From JABABD01 sp965530995 (lineage in GTDB: Bacteria; Bacteroidota; Bacteroidia; Flavobacteriales; Flavobacteriaceae), in contig CBESOB010000034.1 in NCBI GenBank assembly GCA_965530995.1, forward strand, positions 1 through 17,578: DNA of 17,578 nt, read 5' to 3'. The notes beneath the pieces are model-generated. The model was not told the DNA's origin and searched no databases. It saw only the letters and a program-made list of their open reading frames with translations. The translations under genes were made by a program, and so were the position numbers. Below, one piece after another: positions 1-6,771 of this stretch (positions are counted from its first letter, which is position 1; every line of letters begins with the position of its first letter).

Positions 1-729
1 TCTTAATATGTGCGGACTCTTTTTTACTTTAGAAGAAGCTAAACTAAAATAATCATTAATTATTCGGTAAACAAGAGTTTCATAAATTTTAACGCCTTTT
101 TGTGTTAAAAACAACACGTCTTTATCAAAAACTATTTCTAATGTCTTTCTGACATCTATGTATATATGCAAGGTTTTTAATACCGAATCTAGCAAAGGAA
201 TAATACGCTCTTTATTTCGCTTACCTAAAACTTTTAATGTTTTATTGGAGTTATCAAAATGAACAATTTTTGTATTAATCAGTTCACTTCTTCTAATACC
301 CGTTGAGTAAAACAGCTCAATGATCAAATAATCTCTCAGGCCTTGGAAGGAATCTTCGAAATATAACTCATTAAGCACCAAGGCAACCTCATTCTCTGAA
401 AAAGGAACTTCTATCTTCTTAGAGGTTTTTAGGGCTTTATGATTAACAAGCGGATTTGTTTCTATTTGCCCTGTTCTCAACAAGAACTTGTAATAGGCTT
501 TTAACGATGCCACTTTTCGATTTATACTCCTATTGATGATCTTTGAATCAACCAATGAGACGATCCAGGTTCTTATTTGAGAATAATTGGCGTTTTCTAT
601 TTTATCATTTTCATATTCACGTAATGCGAATACAGAAAACTCTTGAAGGTCATTATTATAAGCATTAACAGTATGGGGGGAATAATTCTTCTCTAAGAGT
701 AAATAATCCGTAAAGGCTTTGAAGGGCAT
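1..729 (-). CDS. xerC: XerC/XerD-type tyrosine recombinase, C-terminus cut by window edge
   Basis: Site-specific tyrosine recombinase, probably the XerC-type enzyme that resolves chromosome dimers at dif. Reading leftward from the ATG at 729 gives 243 codons open to the edge. The N-terminal SAM-like core-binding domain is seen at about residues 1-90 (MPFKAFTDYLLLEKNYSPHT start; RSINRKVASLKAYYKFL). The catalytic domain follows, with YSTGIRRSEL (first catalytic Arg at about 146), the beta-hairpin Lys in GKRNKERIIPL, and HILR of the His-x-x-Arg box at the very edge. The nucleophilic Tyr would lie outside the window. It sits downstream of rpsU, separated by a terminator, so it probably has its own promoter. 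From memory, rpsU-xerC-hpf-tuf order is common in Flavobacteria, which argues for a housekeeping Xer protein rather than a phage or island integrase. XerC versus XerD cannot be decided here. Confidence 0.88.
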   Translation of the reverse strand, partial: MPFKAFTDYLLLEKNYSPHTVNAYNNDLQEFSVFALREYENDKIENANYSQIRTWIVSLVDSKIINRSINRKVASLKAYYKFLLRTGQIETNPLVNHKALKTSKKIEVPFSENEVALVLNELYFEDSFQGLRDYLIIELFYSTGIRRSELINTKIVHFDNSNKTLKVLGKRNKERIIPLLDSVLKTLHIYIDVRKTLEIVFDKDVLFLTQKGVKIYETLVYRIINDYFSLASSKVKKSPHILR

Positions 730-954
730 AAAAAAACCATTGTTTTGATGGCTGAAGTTACAAAATGACTCGGACAATTATACCAAATAAACGTCAAAAT
801 AACTGATTGAATTCGTTTCAATTTACTTTATATTTCAATATAAAATAAAACTGTAACTATGGCTATGCTCATATTTTCTATTTCATCTAAAGAAAATATA
901 ATTCAACTTTATTGTCAATCATTTTAAAATTCATTTGGTATTGCTCATTGAAAT

Positions 955-992
955 AAAAAAACCGCTAGCTCAAATGAACTAACGGTTTATGT
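955..992 (-). terminator. Intrinsic terminator downstream of rpsU
   Basis: Read on the minus strand, a stem AAACCG-x-TAG pairs with CTA-x-CGGTTT (one mismatch, loop of about 10 nt) and is followed by a run of seven T then ATTT. It lies about 30 nt past the rpsU stop codon and would separate rpsU transcription from xerC. Confidence 0.7.
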
Positions 993-999
993 TTTTGAG

Positions 1000-1019
1000 A
1001 TTCCTGTTTTCGCAGGAAT
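1000..1019 (-). other. Hairpin in the rpsU 3' untranslated region
   Basis: ATTCCTG at 1000-1006 pairs perfectly with CAGGAAT at 1013-1019 around a 6-nt loop, starting 4 nt past the rpsU stop. It has no T-tract on the minus strand, so it is not itself a terminator. Together with the terminator stem it makes a two-hairpin 3' end, which may stabilise the short rpsU mRNA. Confidence 0.5.
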
Positions 1020-1022
1020 ATG

Positions 1023-1217
1023 CTAAATTTCTTCAGCGTCTCTTAATCCTTGAACGTACTCAGCTTTTTGAATTTGTGCTCTTCGTACTACTGAAGGTTT
1101 TGTAAATTGCTTACGCGAACGTAACTGGCGCATCGTACCAGTTCTGTCAAACTTTCTCTTAAAACGCTTTAGCGCTCTATCGATATTTTCTCCTTCTTTT
1201 ATTGGTATTATTAACAT
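1023..1217 (-). CDS. rpsU: Small-subunit ribosomal protein bS21
   Basis: Ribosomal protein bS21, a 64-residue basic helical protein of the 30S platform near the 3' end of 16S rRNA. The sequence MLIIPIKEGENIDRALKRFK followed by KFDRTG, RSRKQF and KPSVVRR is typical of the family, and the length is normal for Bacteroidota. Known biology: in Bacteroidota bS21, with bS6 and bS18, holds the anti-Shine-Dalgarno tail of 16S rRNA so that most genes do not use SD pairing. Seen here: unlike every other gene examined in this window, rpsU has a strong SD (AGAGGAGGTT) upstream of its ATG. This fits feedback control in which ribosomes lacking bS21 can translate rpsU. It appears monocistronic, with its own -7 element and a terminator. 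Confidence 0.96.
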   Translation of the reverse strand: MLIIPIKEGENIDRALKRFKRKFDRTGTMRQLRSRKQFTKPSVVRRAQIQKAEYVQGLRDAEEI

Positions 1218-1226
1218 AGCGTTGTA

Positions 1227-1233
1227 ACCTCCT
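1227..1233 (-). promoter_or_regulatory. Strong Shine-Dalgarno sequence of rpsU
   Basis: The minus strand reads AGAGAGGAGGTTACAACGCT before the ATG. AGGAGGT is complementary to the 16S rRNA anti-SD, with a 10-nt spacer from GGAGG to the ATG. The other start regions examined (acyl-CoA dehydrogenase, symporter, DUF2851, K+ channel, DUF2059, YkgJ) are AT-rich with no comparable GGAGG. An SD that stands alone like this fits autoregulation of bS21. Confidence 0.85.
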
Positions 1234-1250
1234 CTCTATTAGAATTTCTT

Positions 1251-1277
1251 CCCGTTAATTATCGGGATGCAAATATA
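1251..1277 (-). promoter_or_regulatory. Probable rpsU promoter -7 element and leader hairpin
   Basis: The minus strand has TATATTTG (1277-1270), a full match to the Bacteroidota -7 consensus TAnnTTTG. About 50 nt upstream of the rpsU ATG, it would start the transcript near 1263. No clean -33 TTG is visible at the usual distance. The first transcribed bases would include CCCG (1266-1263) and CGGG (1254-1251), able to form a short 4-bp stem at the 5' end of the leader. Confidence 0.5.
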
Positions 1278-1424
1278 GGTAATCTTTTATATTGACCATT
1301 ATTTATTTTGCTATTAATTAAAATGCCATTCCTTGATCCTTACAATATTTTCATTGTATTGAAAAACATCAACGGGCTAATGCTCTAGAGTATCTTTTCT
1401 TATTAAACGCCTATTTTAAGTGAA

Positions 1425-1446
1425 TTAAAAAAGCTTCGCAGCTTTT
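1425..1446 (-). terminator. Intrinsic terminator for the acyl-CoA dehydrogenase unit
   Basis: On the minus strand AAAAGCT-GCGA-AGCTTTT forms a 7-bp stem with a GNRA tetraloop and continues into a run of six T. It lies about 120 nt past the acyl-CoA dehydrogenase stop and upstream of the rpsU promoter, closing the unit before rpsU. The rest of the 348-bp gap (1218-1565) holds the rpsU leader, this terminator and three other hairpins (1341-1358, 1468-1493, 1535-1565). I see no gene in it. Confidence 0.72.
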
Positions 1447-1534
1447 AATGTACATTTACTTTCATTTAACAATTTTCAGGCAATGAAATTGTTACAATTC
1501 AATATGTTGTTATATGCTAAAATTAACACATATC

Positions 1535-1565
1535 CAAAGTAATAAAAATTGTGCTTATTACTTTG
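1535..1565 (-). other. 11-bp perfect hairpin abutting the acyl-CoA dehydrogenase stop codon
   Basis: CAAAGTAATAA (1535-1545) and TTATTACTTTG (1555-1565) are perfect inverted repeats around a 9-nt loop, directly next to the stop codon at 1566-1568. The stem is AT-rich and has no following T-tract. A second stem with one bulge lies at 1468-1493 (AACAATTT/AAATTGTT arms). Both would be in the 3' untranslated region before the terminator and could protect the mRNA end. Confidence 0.55.
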
Positions 1566-2723
1566 TTAAGTAGATGGTTTGTACTCCTTATTATCTATAA
1601 CGATCTTTGCAATTATTTCTCTAAGAATCTCAGAGGTACCACCTCCTATTGGCCCTAACCTGCTATCTCGAAACAATCTTGCCATCGGGTAATCTTCCAT
1701 ATACCCGTATCCTCCTAAAAATTGTAAGCACTCGTAAATAACCTCATCGGCCATTTTAGTGGATTTTAATTTGGAAATTGTCGCTTCCTTGACGGCATAT
1801 TCTCCCTTATTAAGCTTATTGGCTACCAGATAATTATATTCTCTATTGATTTCCACATCAGCGTATAATTCAGCAATGCGATGTCTTAAGGCTTGATATT
1901 TATCTATGGTTTTACCAAATGTTGTTCTCTCAGACATATATTGCAAGGCATACTCCAACGCAAATTCTGCGCGTGCATGTGCATTTACACCCATTATCAA
2001 TCTCTCCAATGCAAAATGCTGCATAATATATGGGAATCCTTTCCCCTCTTCTCCCATCAAATTACTCGCAGGAATGACCACATTATCAAAAGCTATTTCA
2101 CCAGTATCTGAAGCACGCCATCCAAGTTTATCTAATTTGGTAGCTGATACTCCGGGTGTATCCTTATCAACTACGAATATGCTTATACCCTTATTCCCAA
2201 ATTCCGGATTTGTCTTGGCCGCAACAATCATGTAATCACAATAGACGCCATTTGTAATAAACGTTTTTGATCCATTAAGTATATAAGTATCGCCTTTTCT
2301 AACTGCTGTACTTCGCATACCTGCAACATCACTTCCACCAAAAGGCTCAGTAACACATAAGCATCCTATCATCTCTCCATGGATACTAGGAGTTAAATAG
2401 CGTTTTTTAATGTCATGATCGCCTTCCTTATTTAAATGAGTCATTGCCAAATAAGCATGTGCCCACATTGTAGCAGCGAAACCACCAGAGTTTATTTTTT
2501 GCATTTCCTCAAGGAAAATGACCGTATAGAAAAGATCCAGTCCTAGGCCTCCATATTCTTCCGGGTAATTGATCCCGAAATAGCCCATATCGCCCATTTT
2601 TTTCCAGATGAATCTTTCGACATGTCCCGTTTTTTCCCATTTTTCAATGTGAGGAACGACTTCCTTTTTCAAGAAGTCTTTAAAACTTTTTCTAAAAATA
2701 TCATGCTCTTCCGTAAAATACAT
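1566..2723 (-). CDS. Acyl-CoA dehydrogenase, long-chain/LCAD-like active site
   Basis: FAD-dependent acyl-CoA dehydrogenase, catalysing the first oxidation of an acyl-CoA to the trans-2-enoyl-CoA in fatty-acid or branched-chain degradation. At 385 residues it has full family length. Visible motifs: CVTEPFGGSD (about 122-131, flavin/substrate signature), GSKTFITNG (about 151-159), RTTFGK (about 266-271), FLGGYGYMEDYPMARLFRD (about 335-353) and GGGTSEILREI (about 360-370). The Glu that is catalytic in SCAD/MCAD (YEGTSEI) is replaced by Gly here. Instead Glu240 in ALERL matches the helix-G base used by LCAD and isovaleryl-CoA dehydrogenase. Substrate chain length cannot be told from sequence. 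The ATG at 2723 has no SD, only an AT-rich upstream. The ComEA-like gene ends 40 nt upstream on the same strand, so the two may share a transcript. No electron-transfer flavoprotein gene lies nearby. Confidence 0.94.
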   Translation of the reverse strand: MYFTEEHDIFRKSFKDFLKKEVVPHIEKWEKTGHVERFIWKKMGDMGYFGINYPEEYGGLGLDLFYTVIFLEEMQKINSGGFAATMWAHAYLAMTHLNKEGDHDIKKRYLTPSIHGEMIGCLCVTEPFGGSDVAGMRSTAVRKGDTYILNGSKTFITNGVYCDYMIVAAKTNPEFGNKGISIFVVDKDTPGVSATKLDKLGWRASDTGEIAFDNVVIPASNLMGEEGKGFPYIMQHFALERLIMGVNAHARAEFALEYALQYMSERTTFGKTIDKYQALRHRIAELYADVEINREYNYLVANKLNKGEYAVKEATISKLKSTKMADEVIYECLQFLGGYGYMEDYPMARLFRDSRLGPIGGGTSEILREIIAKIVIDNKEYKPST

Positions 2724-2763
2724 ATAAGAAAATATTTAAGGCTTAAGAAGTGGTTTGGATGTT

Positions 2764-3645
2764 TTAATCGAGGGTCAAATATAGTTTAATTATCTCGATT
2801 TTATTTGAAGGAAATCCTTTAACTTTTGTTAATTCATCGAAAGAACTGAAACCGTCCCTTAAAGTTCTTTGATCTACAATTTCATAAGCCAAATCGTAAT
2901 CTACATGTTGGATCATAACCAATTCTTCAACAGTAGCAACATTTACATTTACTATATGGATTGACTTAGGGGTCTTTACAGTGAATTGATGGGTCACCTT
3001 TTCAATGACTTCTGGTGTCAACCCATATACATCTTGCAATTGGACATCAGCAATGAATCCACCTGAAAATTTGTTTCTGAATATCACGATTCTTTCTGAA
3101 AGTTTCTCACCAATGCCATTGACCTTTTGTAATTGCTTGGCCGTTGCTTTGTTAAGATCCACTTTTTGATCAAAAGACAACGCTTTATTATAAGTATTGT
3201 AGCTACTAAAAAATGTCTTTGGCTTTGGGTTTGTAACCCAGTCTGGGAATTTAAAATACGCAGACATGGTACCCAAAAGGGAATCGGATACTTTAGTGAC
3301 TTGTTGGAATTGTCTAGCCGAATTCACCCATTTATTTTGACCTCTATACGTATGAAGTCTGTCTATTGCATCCAACGACATGCCAAGAGTGTATCCTTTG
3401 TAGTCTGTAATGTAGTTTGGATTGAATGGGTAGATTCTAGGTTTTTTCTTTTCTAAGGCCAAAACCCTTAATGAGTCGACTTCCTTTTGATAAGACTCAA
3501 GTTCGGTTGAATCGAAAAAATCTTCTCGTGAAGGAACATTCATAAAGAAATAAATACACTGCAAACAAATGATCAGAAATAGCAATAATAACACACCACG
3601 CTGTTGAGATCGGGTATACTTAAAATATGAATTGAAATATTTCAC
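2764..3645 (-). CDS. Membrane-anchored helix-hairpin-helix protein, ComEA-like
   Basis: Probable DNA-binding envelope protein related to ComEA, which captures incoming DNA in competent bacteria. A short cytoplasmic basic N-terminus (RSQQR) leads to one membrane segment at about 17-36 and then an outer domain. Three HhH-like segments follow: a divergent one at about 84-130 and two clear ones, VDLNKATAKQLQKVNGIGEK (about 162-181) and VNVNVATVEELVMI...KVKGFPSNK (about 232-282). ComEA itself has one HhH pair and is shorter, so this 293-residue form with a partly degenerate extra repeat is the larger variant seen in Bacteroidota. The start codon is GTG at 3645, and the only other candidate Met lies after the membrane segment. 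A role in DNA uptake is inference: no other competence gene is in view. Confidence 0.85.
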   Translation of the reverse strand: MKYFNSYFKYTRSQQRGVLLLLFLIICLQCIYFFMNVPSREDFFDSTELESYQKEVDSLRVLALEKKKPRIYPFNPNYITDYKGYTLGMSLDAIDRLHTYRGQNKWVNSARQFQQVTKVSDSLLGTMSAYFKFPDWVTNPKPKTFFSSYNTYNKALSFDQKVDLNKATAKQLQKVNGIGEKLSERIVIFRNKFSGGFIADVQLQDVYGLTPEVIEKVTHQFTVKTPKSIHIVNVNVATVEELVMIQHVDYDLAYEIVDQRTLRDGFSSFDELTKVKGFPSNKIEIIKLYLTLD

Positions 3646-3651
3646 CTAATA

Positions 3652-3683
3652 TTAGTTTTTAAACTAAATTAAGAATATATTCT
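3652..3683. repeat. Two palindromes upstream of the ComEA-like gene
   Basis: TTAGTTT-TT-AAACTAA (3652-3667) is a perfect inverted repeat 6 nt before the GTG start. AGAATATATTCT (3672-3683) is a perfect 12-bp palindrome just further upstream. Both are AT-rich, so chance is possible, but their placement fits operator sites or 5'-leader structure for the HhH gene. Confidence 0.35.
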
Positions 3684-3737
3684 ATATATATAAACTATTT
3701 TCTATATTTGTATTATGTTTTCTATGTTAAGGGTTAT

Positions 3738-3786
3738 AAAAAATCCCACTTCTCAGTTTATAATAAAACTGGAAATGGGATTTTTT
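3738..3786. terminator. Bidirectional intrinsic terminator after the alanine symporter
   Basis: A long bulged hairpin: AAAAAATCCCA pairs with TGGGATTTTTT on the outside, CAGTTT with AAACTG on the inside, and TTC/GAA in between. There are T-runs of six on both strands. It starts 17 nt past the symporter stop (3804) and would end that minus-strand message. Confidence 0.8.
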
Positions 3787-3803
3787 CTATTATGAATTTA
3801 CTA

Positions 3804-5399
3804 TTAGGCTTTTCTCGCTTTTATAGCATCCATATATCTCTTTAATTCTTCCTTAACTTTAGGCGCTAATATCGCCAAACCGATCATGTTAGGCACCATC
3901 ATTGCAAAAATCATAGCATCTGAGAATCCAATAACTGAACCTAAACTTGCAGCTGCACCAATGATCACAAAAATACAGAAAATCACTTTATACGTATACT
4001 CTGCCTTTTTGGTTCTTCCAAATAAATAAGACCATCCTTGAAAACCATAATAAGACCATGAGATCATGGAGCTAAAAGCAAATAACACTACTGCAATAGT
4101 TAAAACATAAGGAAACCAAGAAATTGACGAGGCAAAAGCACTAGACGTTAATAAAATTGCTTGAGCATCATTAGCCGGCGGATTCAATGGATCCACAAAA
4201 CCTGTAATGATCAATACTAAAGCGGTCATTGTACAAACGACAACTGTATCAATAAATGGTTCTAATAAAGCCACCATACCTTCACTTGCCGCATATTTAG
4301 TTTTAACTGCCGAATGCGCGATTGAAGCCGAACCAATACCCGCTTCATTAGAAAACGCTGCACGTCTAAATCCTTGAACTAAAACGCCTACAGCACCACC
4401 TGCTATGCCTTCCGGACTGAATGCTCCATTCCAAATTTGAGCAAAAGCAGCACCAATTAAATCATAGTTTGCGAAAATTACAAATAAGGATGCTGCAACA
4501 TAAATTACTACCATAAATGGCACAATCTTATCGGTTACTTTAGCGATTTTCTTTATACCACCAATAATTACAATACCAACAAGAACAGCCATCACCAAAC
4601 CAAATAACCATCCTCTATTATGCAGAAAAGATTCGTTTCCGCCAGTAATATGTTCTACTAATTGAAATGCTTGGTTGACTTGGAACATGTTTCCACCACC
4701 AAAAGAACCACCAATTACAAAAATTGCAAAGAGCACCGCCAATACTTTACCTAAACCAGCCAAACCTTTCGACTTAAGGCCTTTCGTTAAGTAATACATT
4801 GGGCCACCATAAACAGTACCATCAGCATCGATATCTCTATACTTTACACCTAGGGTACACTCAACAAACTTTGATGCCATACCTAACAAGCCAGCAATAA
4901 TCATCCAGAATGTAGCTCCGGCACCGCCAATAGAAACTGCGATAGCAACACCAGCTATATTACCTAATCCTACTGTTGCAGACAAAGCTGCTGTTAAGGC
5001 TTGAAAATGGGAAACTTCACCAATATGTCCCTCTATTGCAATCGTTTCTATATTATCCCCTCCTGGTGTGGAATCACCTGCGCCCACTAAGGACTCATGA
5101 TGATCTAAATCGTCATACTTACCTCTAACTATATTTATAGATGTAAAAAAGCCACTAATATTAATTAATTTAAAATAAAACGTAAAATATGTAGCACCAA
5201 TAATTAAGGGGAATAACACCCAAAATATTTTTACATCTCCACCAAAATCTATTTGATAGAAAATAAAGTTTACAAACCATCCTGTTGCATCACCAAAAGC
5301 TTGATCTATTTTTTGATCAATACCCATTTCTTGGGCTTCTTGGGCAAAAGTTAAAACTGGTAAAATTAAGGTGAAAATTGATAGAAGAAATCTCTTCAT
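3804..5399 (-). CDS. Sodium:alanine (AGCS) symporter
   Basis: Inner-membrane Na+-coupled alanine/glycine symporter of the AGCS family (TC 2.A.25). Family motifs are clear: ALSATVGLGNIAGVA (about 138-152), the GGAGATFWM helix and SKFVECTLGVKYR (about 176-188), YGGPMYYL (about 197-204), the FRRAAFSNEAGIGSASIAHS segment (about 345-365) and the LLEPFIDTVVV helix. The 531 residues are hydrophobic throughout with about ten membrane segments. Unusual is an N-terminal signal-peptide-like stretch ending LTFAQ (about 20 residues) before an acidic linker, plus a loop rich in D and G at about 96-118. The ATG at 5399 has an A/T-rich upstream with no SD. The gap of 110 nt to the K+ channel gene contains a small inverted repeat, so the symporter could be read from its own promoter or from readthrough. 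Exact substrate among Ala, Gly and related amino acids is not resolvable. Confidence 0.94.
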   Translation of the reverse strand: MKRFLLSIFTLILPVLTFAQEAQEMGIDQKIDQAFGDATGWFVNFIFYQIDFGGDVKIFWVLFPLIIGATYFTFYFKLINISGFFTSINIVRGKYDDLDHHESLVGAGDSTPGGDNIETIAIEGHIGEVSHFQALTAALSATVGLGNIAGVAIAVSIGGAGATFWMIIAGLLGMASKFVECTLGVKYRDIDADGTVYGGPMYYLTKGLKSKGLAGLGKVLAVLFAIFVIGGSFGGGNMFQVNQAFQLVEHITGGNESFLHNRGWLFGLVMAVLVGIVIIGGIKKIAKVTDKIVPFMVVIYVAASLFVIFANYDLIGAAFAQIWNGAFSPEGIAGGAVGVLVQGFRRAAFSNEAGIGSASIAHSAVKTKYAASEGMVALLEPFIDTVVVCTMTALVLIITGFVDPLNPPANDAQAILLTSSAFASSISWFPYVLTIAVVLFAFSSMISWSYYGFQGWSYLFGRTKKAEYTYKVIFCIFVIIGAAASLGSVIGFSDAMIFAMMVPNMIGLAILAPKVKEELKRYMDAIKARKA

Positions 5400-5445
5400 A
5401 ATAAGATTGTTAGTTAGTTTTAGTGTTTTAAATGAAATTTTGCAG

Positions 5446-5460
5446 TTAGCAAGATGCTAA
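5446..5460. repeat. Short inverted repeat upstream of the symporter gene
   Basis: TTAGCA-AGA-TGCTAA, with perfect 6-bp arms, lies 47 nt before the symporter start and 50 nt past the K+ channel stop. It has no T-tract on the minus strand, so an operator or leader hairpin is more likely than a terminator. A tetranucleotide run (GTTAGTTAGTT, about 5409-5419) sits between it and the ATG. Confidence 0.35.
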
Positions 5461-5509
5461 AAATATTCGAGTTTTTAAAGATTTGCTTGTTAAAAAGAAA
5501 CCATAGCAA

Positions 5510-6532
5510 TTATAGATTGTAAATAGAATTCAGTTTATGGATTTGTTCTGGACGTCCTAAAACAATTATTTTAGAATTTGGCACTAATGCTACATCTGCT
5601 CCTGGATTTACAACATATTCGCCATCTTTGTTCTTGAATCCTATAACTGTGCATCCGGTTTGCTTCCTTAGATCCAAATCCCTGATGGTCTTAATATTCG
5701 ATGGGTCATAAAGTTTGTCTATCGCAACCTCCTCAATGTTATTGGATTCTCCAACTATGGATAAATTATCTATGAATTCAATTAAATCAGGAATAACCAC
5801 TAAAGACGCCATATGATCACCTCCTATTCTATCCGGCAAGATGACATTATCGGCACCAGCGAGTTTTAGTTTCTTGTATGATGTTTCTTGCGAAGCACGA
5901 CTTATGATTCGCAATCTGCTATTTAACTGTCTAGCGGAAAGCACCACAAATAAATTATCTGCATCACTAGGTAATGCAGAAATCAAACAGGAAGCTCTAA
6001 CGATACCGGCTTGAGTCAATACCTCATCTTCATTGGCATTACCTAATACAAAAGGCACCAAATTACTATTGAATTTCTCAACAGTCTCTTTATCCCTTTC
6101 AATCACAACAAACGGCCTTTTATAAGCTAATAACTTTGTAGCAGCTTGCTTCCCATTCCTCCCATAGCCACAAATTATAATATGTTCGGAAAATGAATCT
6201 ATCTTTTTTTGCATCTTTTTCTGTTTTAATTCTTCTAAATCATTTTTGCTAAGTATATATTCTGTAATTATTTTTAAAGCATACCCAAGAATTACCACAC
6301 TCGTTAAAATCAGGAAAATAGTAAAGATCTTGGTGTTGGCATCTAAAGGCGCAACTTCACCATATCCAACGGTTGTAATGGTTATTACCGTCATATATAG
6401 AGCATCTACCCATGTGACATCTAGCATGAACTTGAATCCAAAGACACCAATTAACAGAAGGCTTAGTACAAGCCATATAGCCGTGTAAATTCTTGAACGG
6501 AAAAGTCTAATAAGTGGATTCATATATGTCAT
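5510..6532 (-). CDS. Two-TM potassium channel with RCK (TrkA-N/TrkA-C) domain
   Basis: K+ channel subunit of the MthK/GsuK kind. Membrane segment 1 (about 15-35), the pore helix with selectivity filter TTVGYGE (about 53-59), and membrane segment 2 (about 68-92) are followed by a lysine-rich linker. An RCK_N Rossmann domain comes next, with CGYGRNGK (about 121-128) and an acidic residue after the second strand (VVIERD, about Glu145), which suggests a dinucleotide such as NAD(H) as ligand. A TrkA-C-like domain fills about 255-340. Four subunits would form the pore. The ATG at 6532 overlaps the PspC stop codon by 4 nt (ATGA), indicating translational coupling. Met4 (6523) is an alternative start. 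The gene is last in the DUF2851-PspC-channel unit. Gating ligand and direction of K+ flow are unknown. Confidence 0.92.
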   Translation of the reverse strand: MTYMNPLIRLFRSRIYTAIWLVLSLLLIGVFGFKFMLDVTWVDALYMTVITITTVGYGEVAPLDANTKIFTIFLILTSVVILGYALKIITEYILSKNDLEELKQKKMQKKIDSFSEHIIICGYGRNGKQAATKLLAYKRPFVVIERDKETVEKFNSNLVPFVLGNANEDEVLTQAGIVRASCLISALPSDADNLFVVLSARQLNSRLRIISRASQETSYKKLKLAGADNVILPDRIGGDHMASLVVIPDLIEFIDNLSIVGESNNIEEVAIDKLYDPSNIKTIRDLDLRKQTGCTVIGFKNKDGEYVVNPGADVALVPNSKIIVLGRPEQIHKLNSIYNL

Positions 6533-6756
6533 AAATCAAAAACCGAAGAGCGTTTAGTATAAACTAGATCTTTAATTCCCATCCAAAACGCTAAGAATAG
6601 ATACAATGCGAATCCAAAACCCACTGTGACAAAAGTCAGGTAAATAAATGATGTCCTGACTACTCTTGCTCTCATTCCAAGTCTATCTGCGATACGCTGA
6701 CAAACATAATACCCATGCTTTTGAAAATAGAGTAAGGTTTTATAAAAAATATTCAT
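6529..6756 (-). CDS. PspC-domain small membrane protein
   Basis: Small 75-residue PspC-family (PF04024-like) protein. The N-terminal half, YFQKHGYYVCQRIADRLGMR (about 10-29), is the conserved helix preceding the membrane region and resembles the ICGVxxGLAEYLG-type segment of PspC. One hydrophobic stretch spans about 35-60. In proteobacteria PspC is a membrane partner of the phage-shock response. Here there is no PspA, PspB or PspF in view, so that role is not implied. The gene lies 15 nt after DUF2851 and overlaps the K+ channel start by 4 nt, so all three are probably made from one mRNA. A helper or regulatory role for the channel is conjecture. Confidence 0.82.
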   Translation of the reverse strand: MNIFYKTLLYFQKHGYYVCQRIADRLGMRARVVRTSFIYLTFVTVGFGFALYLFLAFWMGIKDLVYTKRSSVFDL

Positions 6757-6771
6757 ACTGCAAATTAAACA

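Noticed and set aside
1..729. Tyrosine recombinase as a sign of a genomic island or integron
   Set aside because: It sits beside rpsU in a context I recall as usual for the chromosomal Xer gene, with no attachment-site repeats, integrase cargo or tRNA next to it.
730..950. Possible promoter TATAATTG for xerC upstream of 729
   Set aside because: The only TTG near it is 12 nt away, too close for Bacteroidota -33 spacing, so I did not list it.
1906..2235. 109-codon plus-strand open frame inside the acyl-CoA dehydrogenase
   Set aside because: It lies wholly antisense to a gene with clear family motifs, and its translation has no recognisable domain.
3133..3456. 107-codon plus-strand open frame inside the ComEA-like gene
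   Set aside because: Antisense shadow of a real gene, with no motif or start signal of its own.
5409..5420. GTTAGTTAGTT tandem run near the symporter start as a phase-variable repeat
   Set aside because: Fewer than three full tetranucleotide units, too short to slip often and outside the coding frame.
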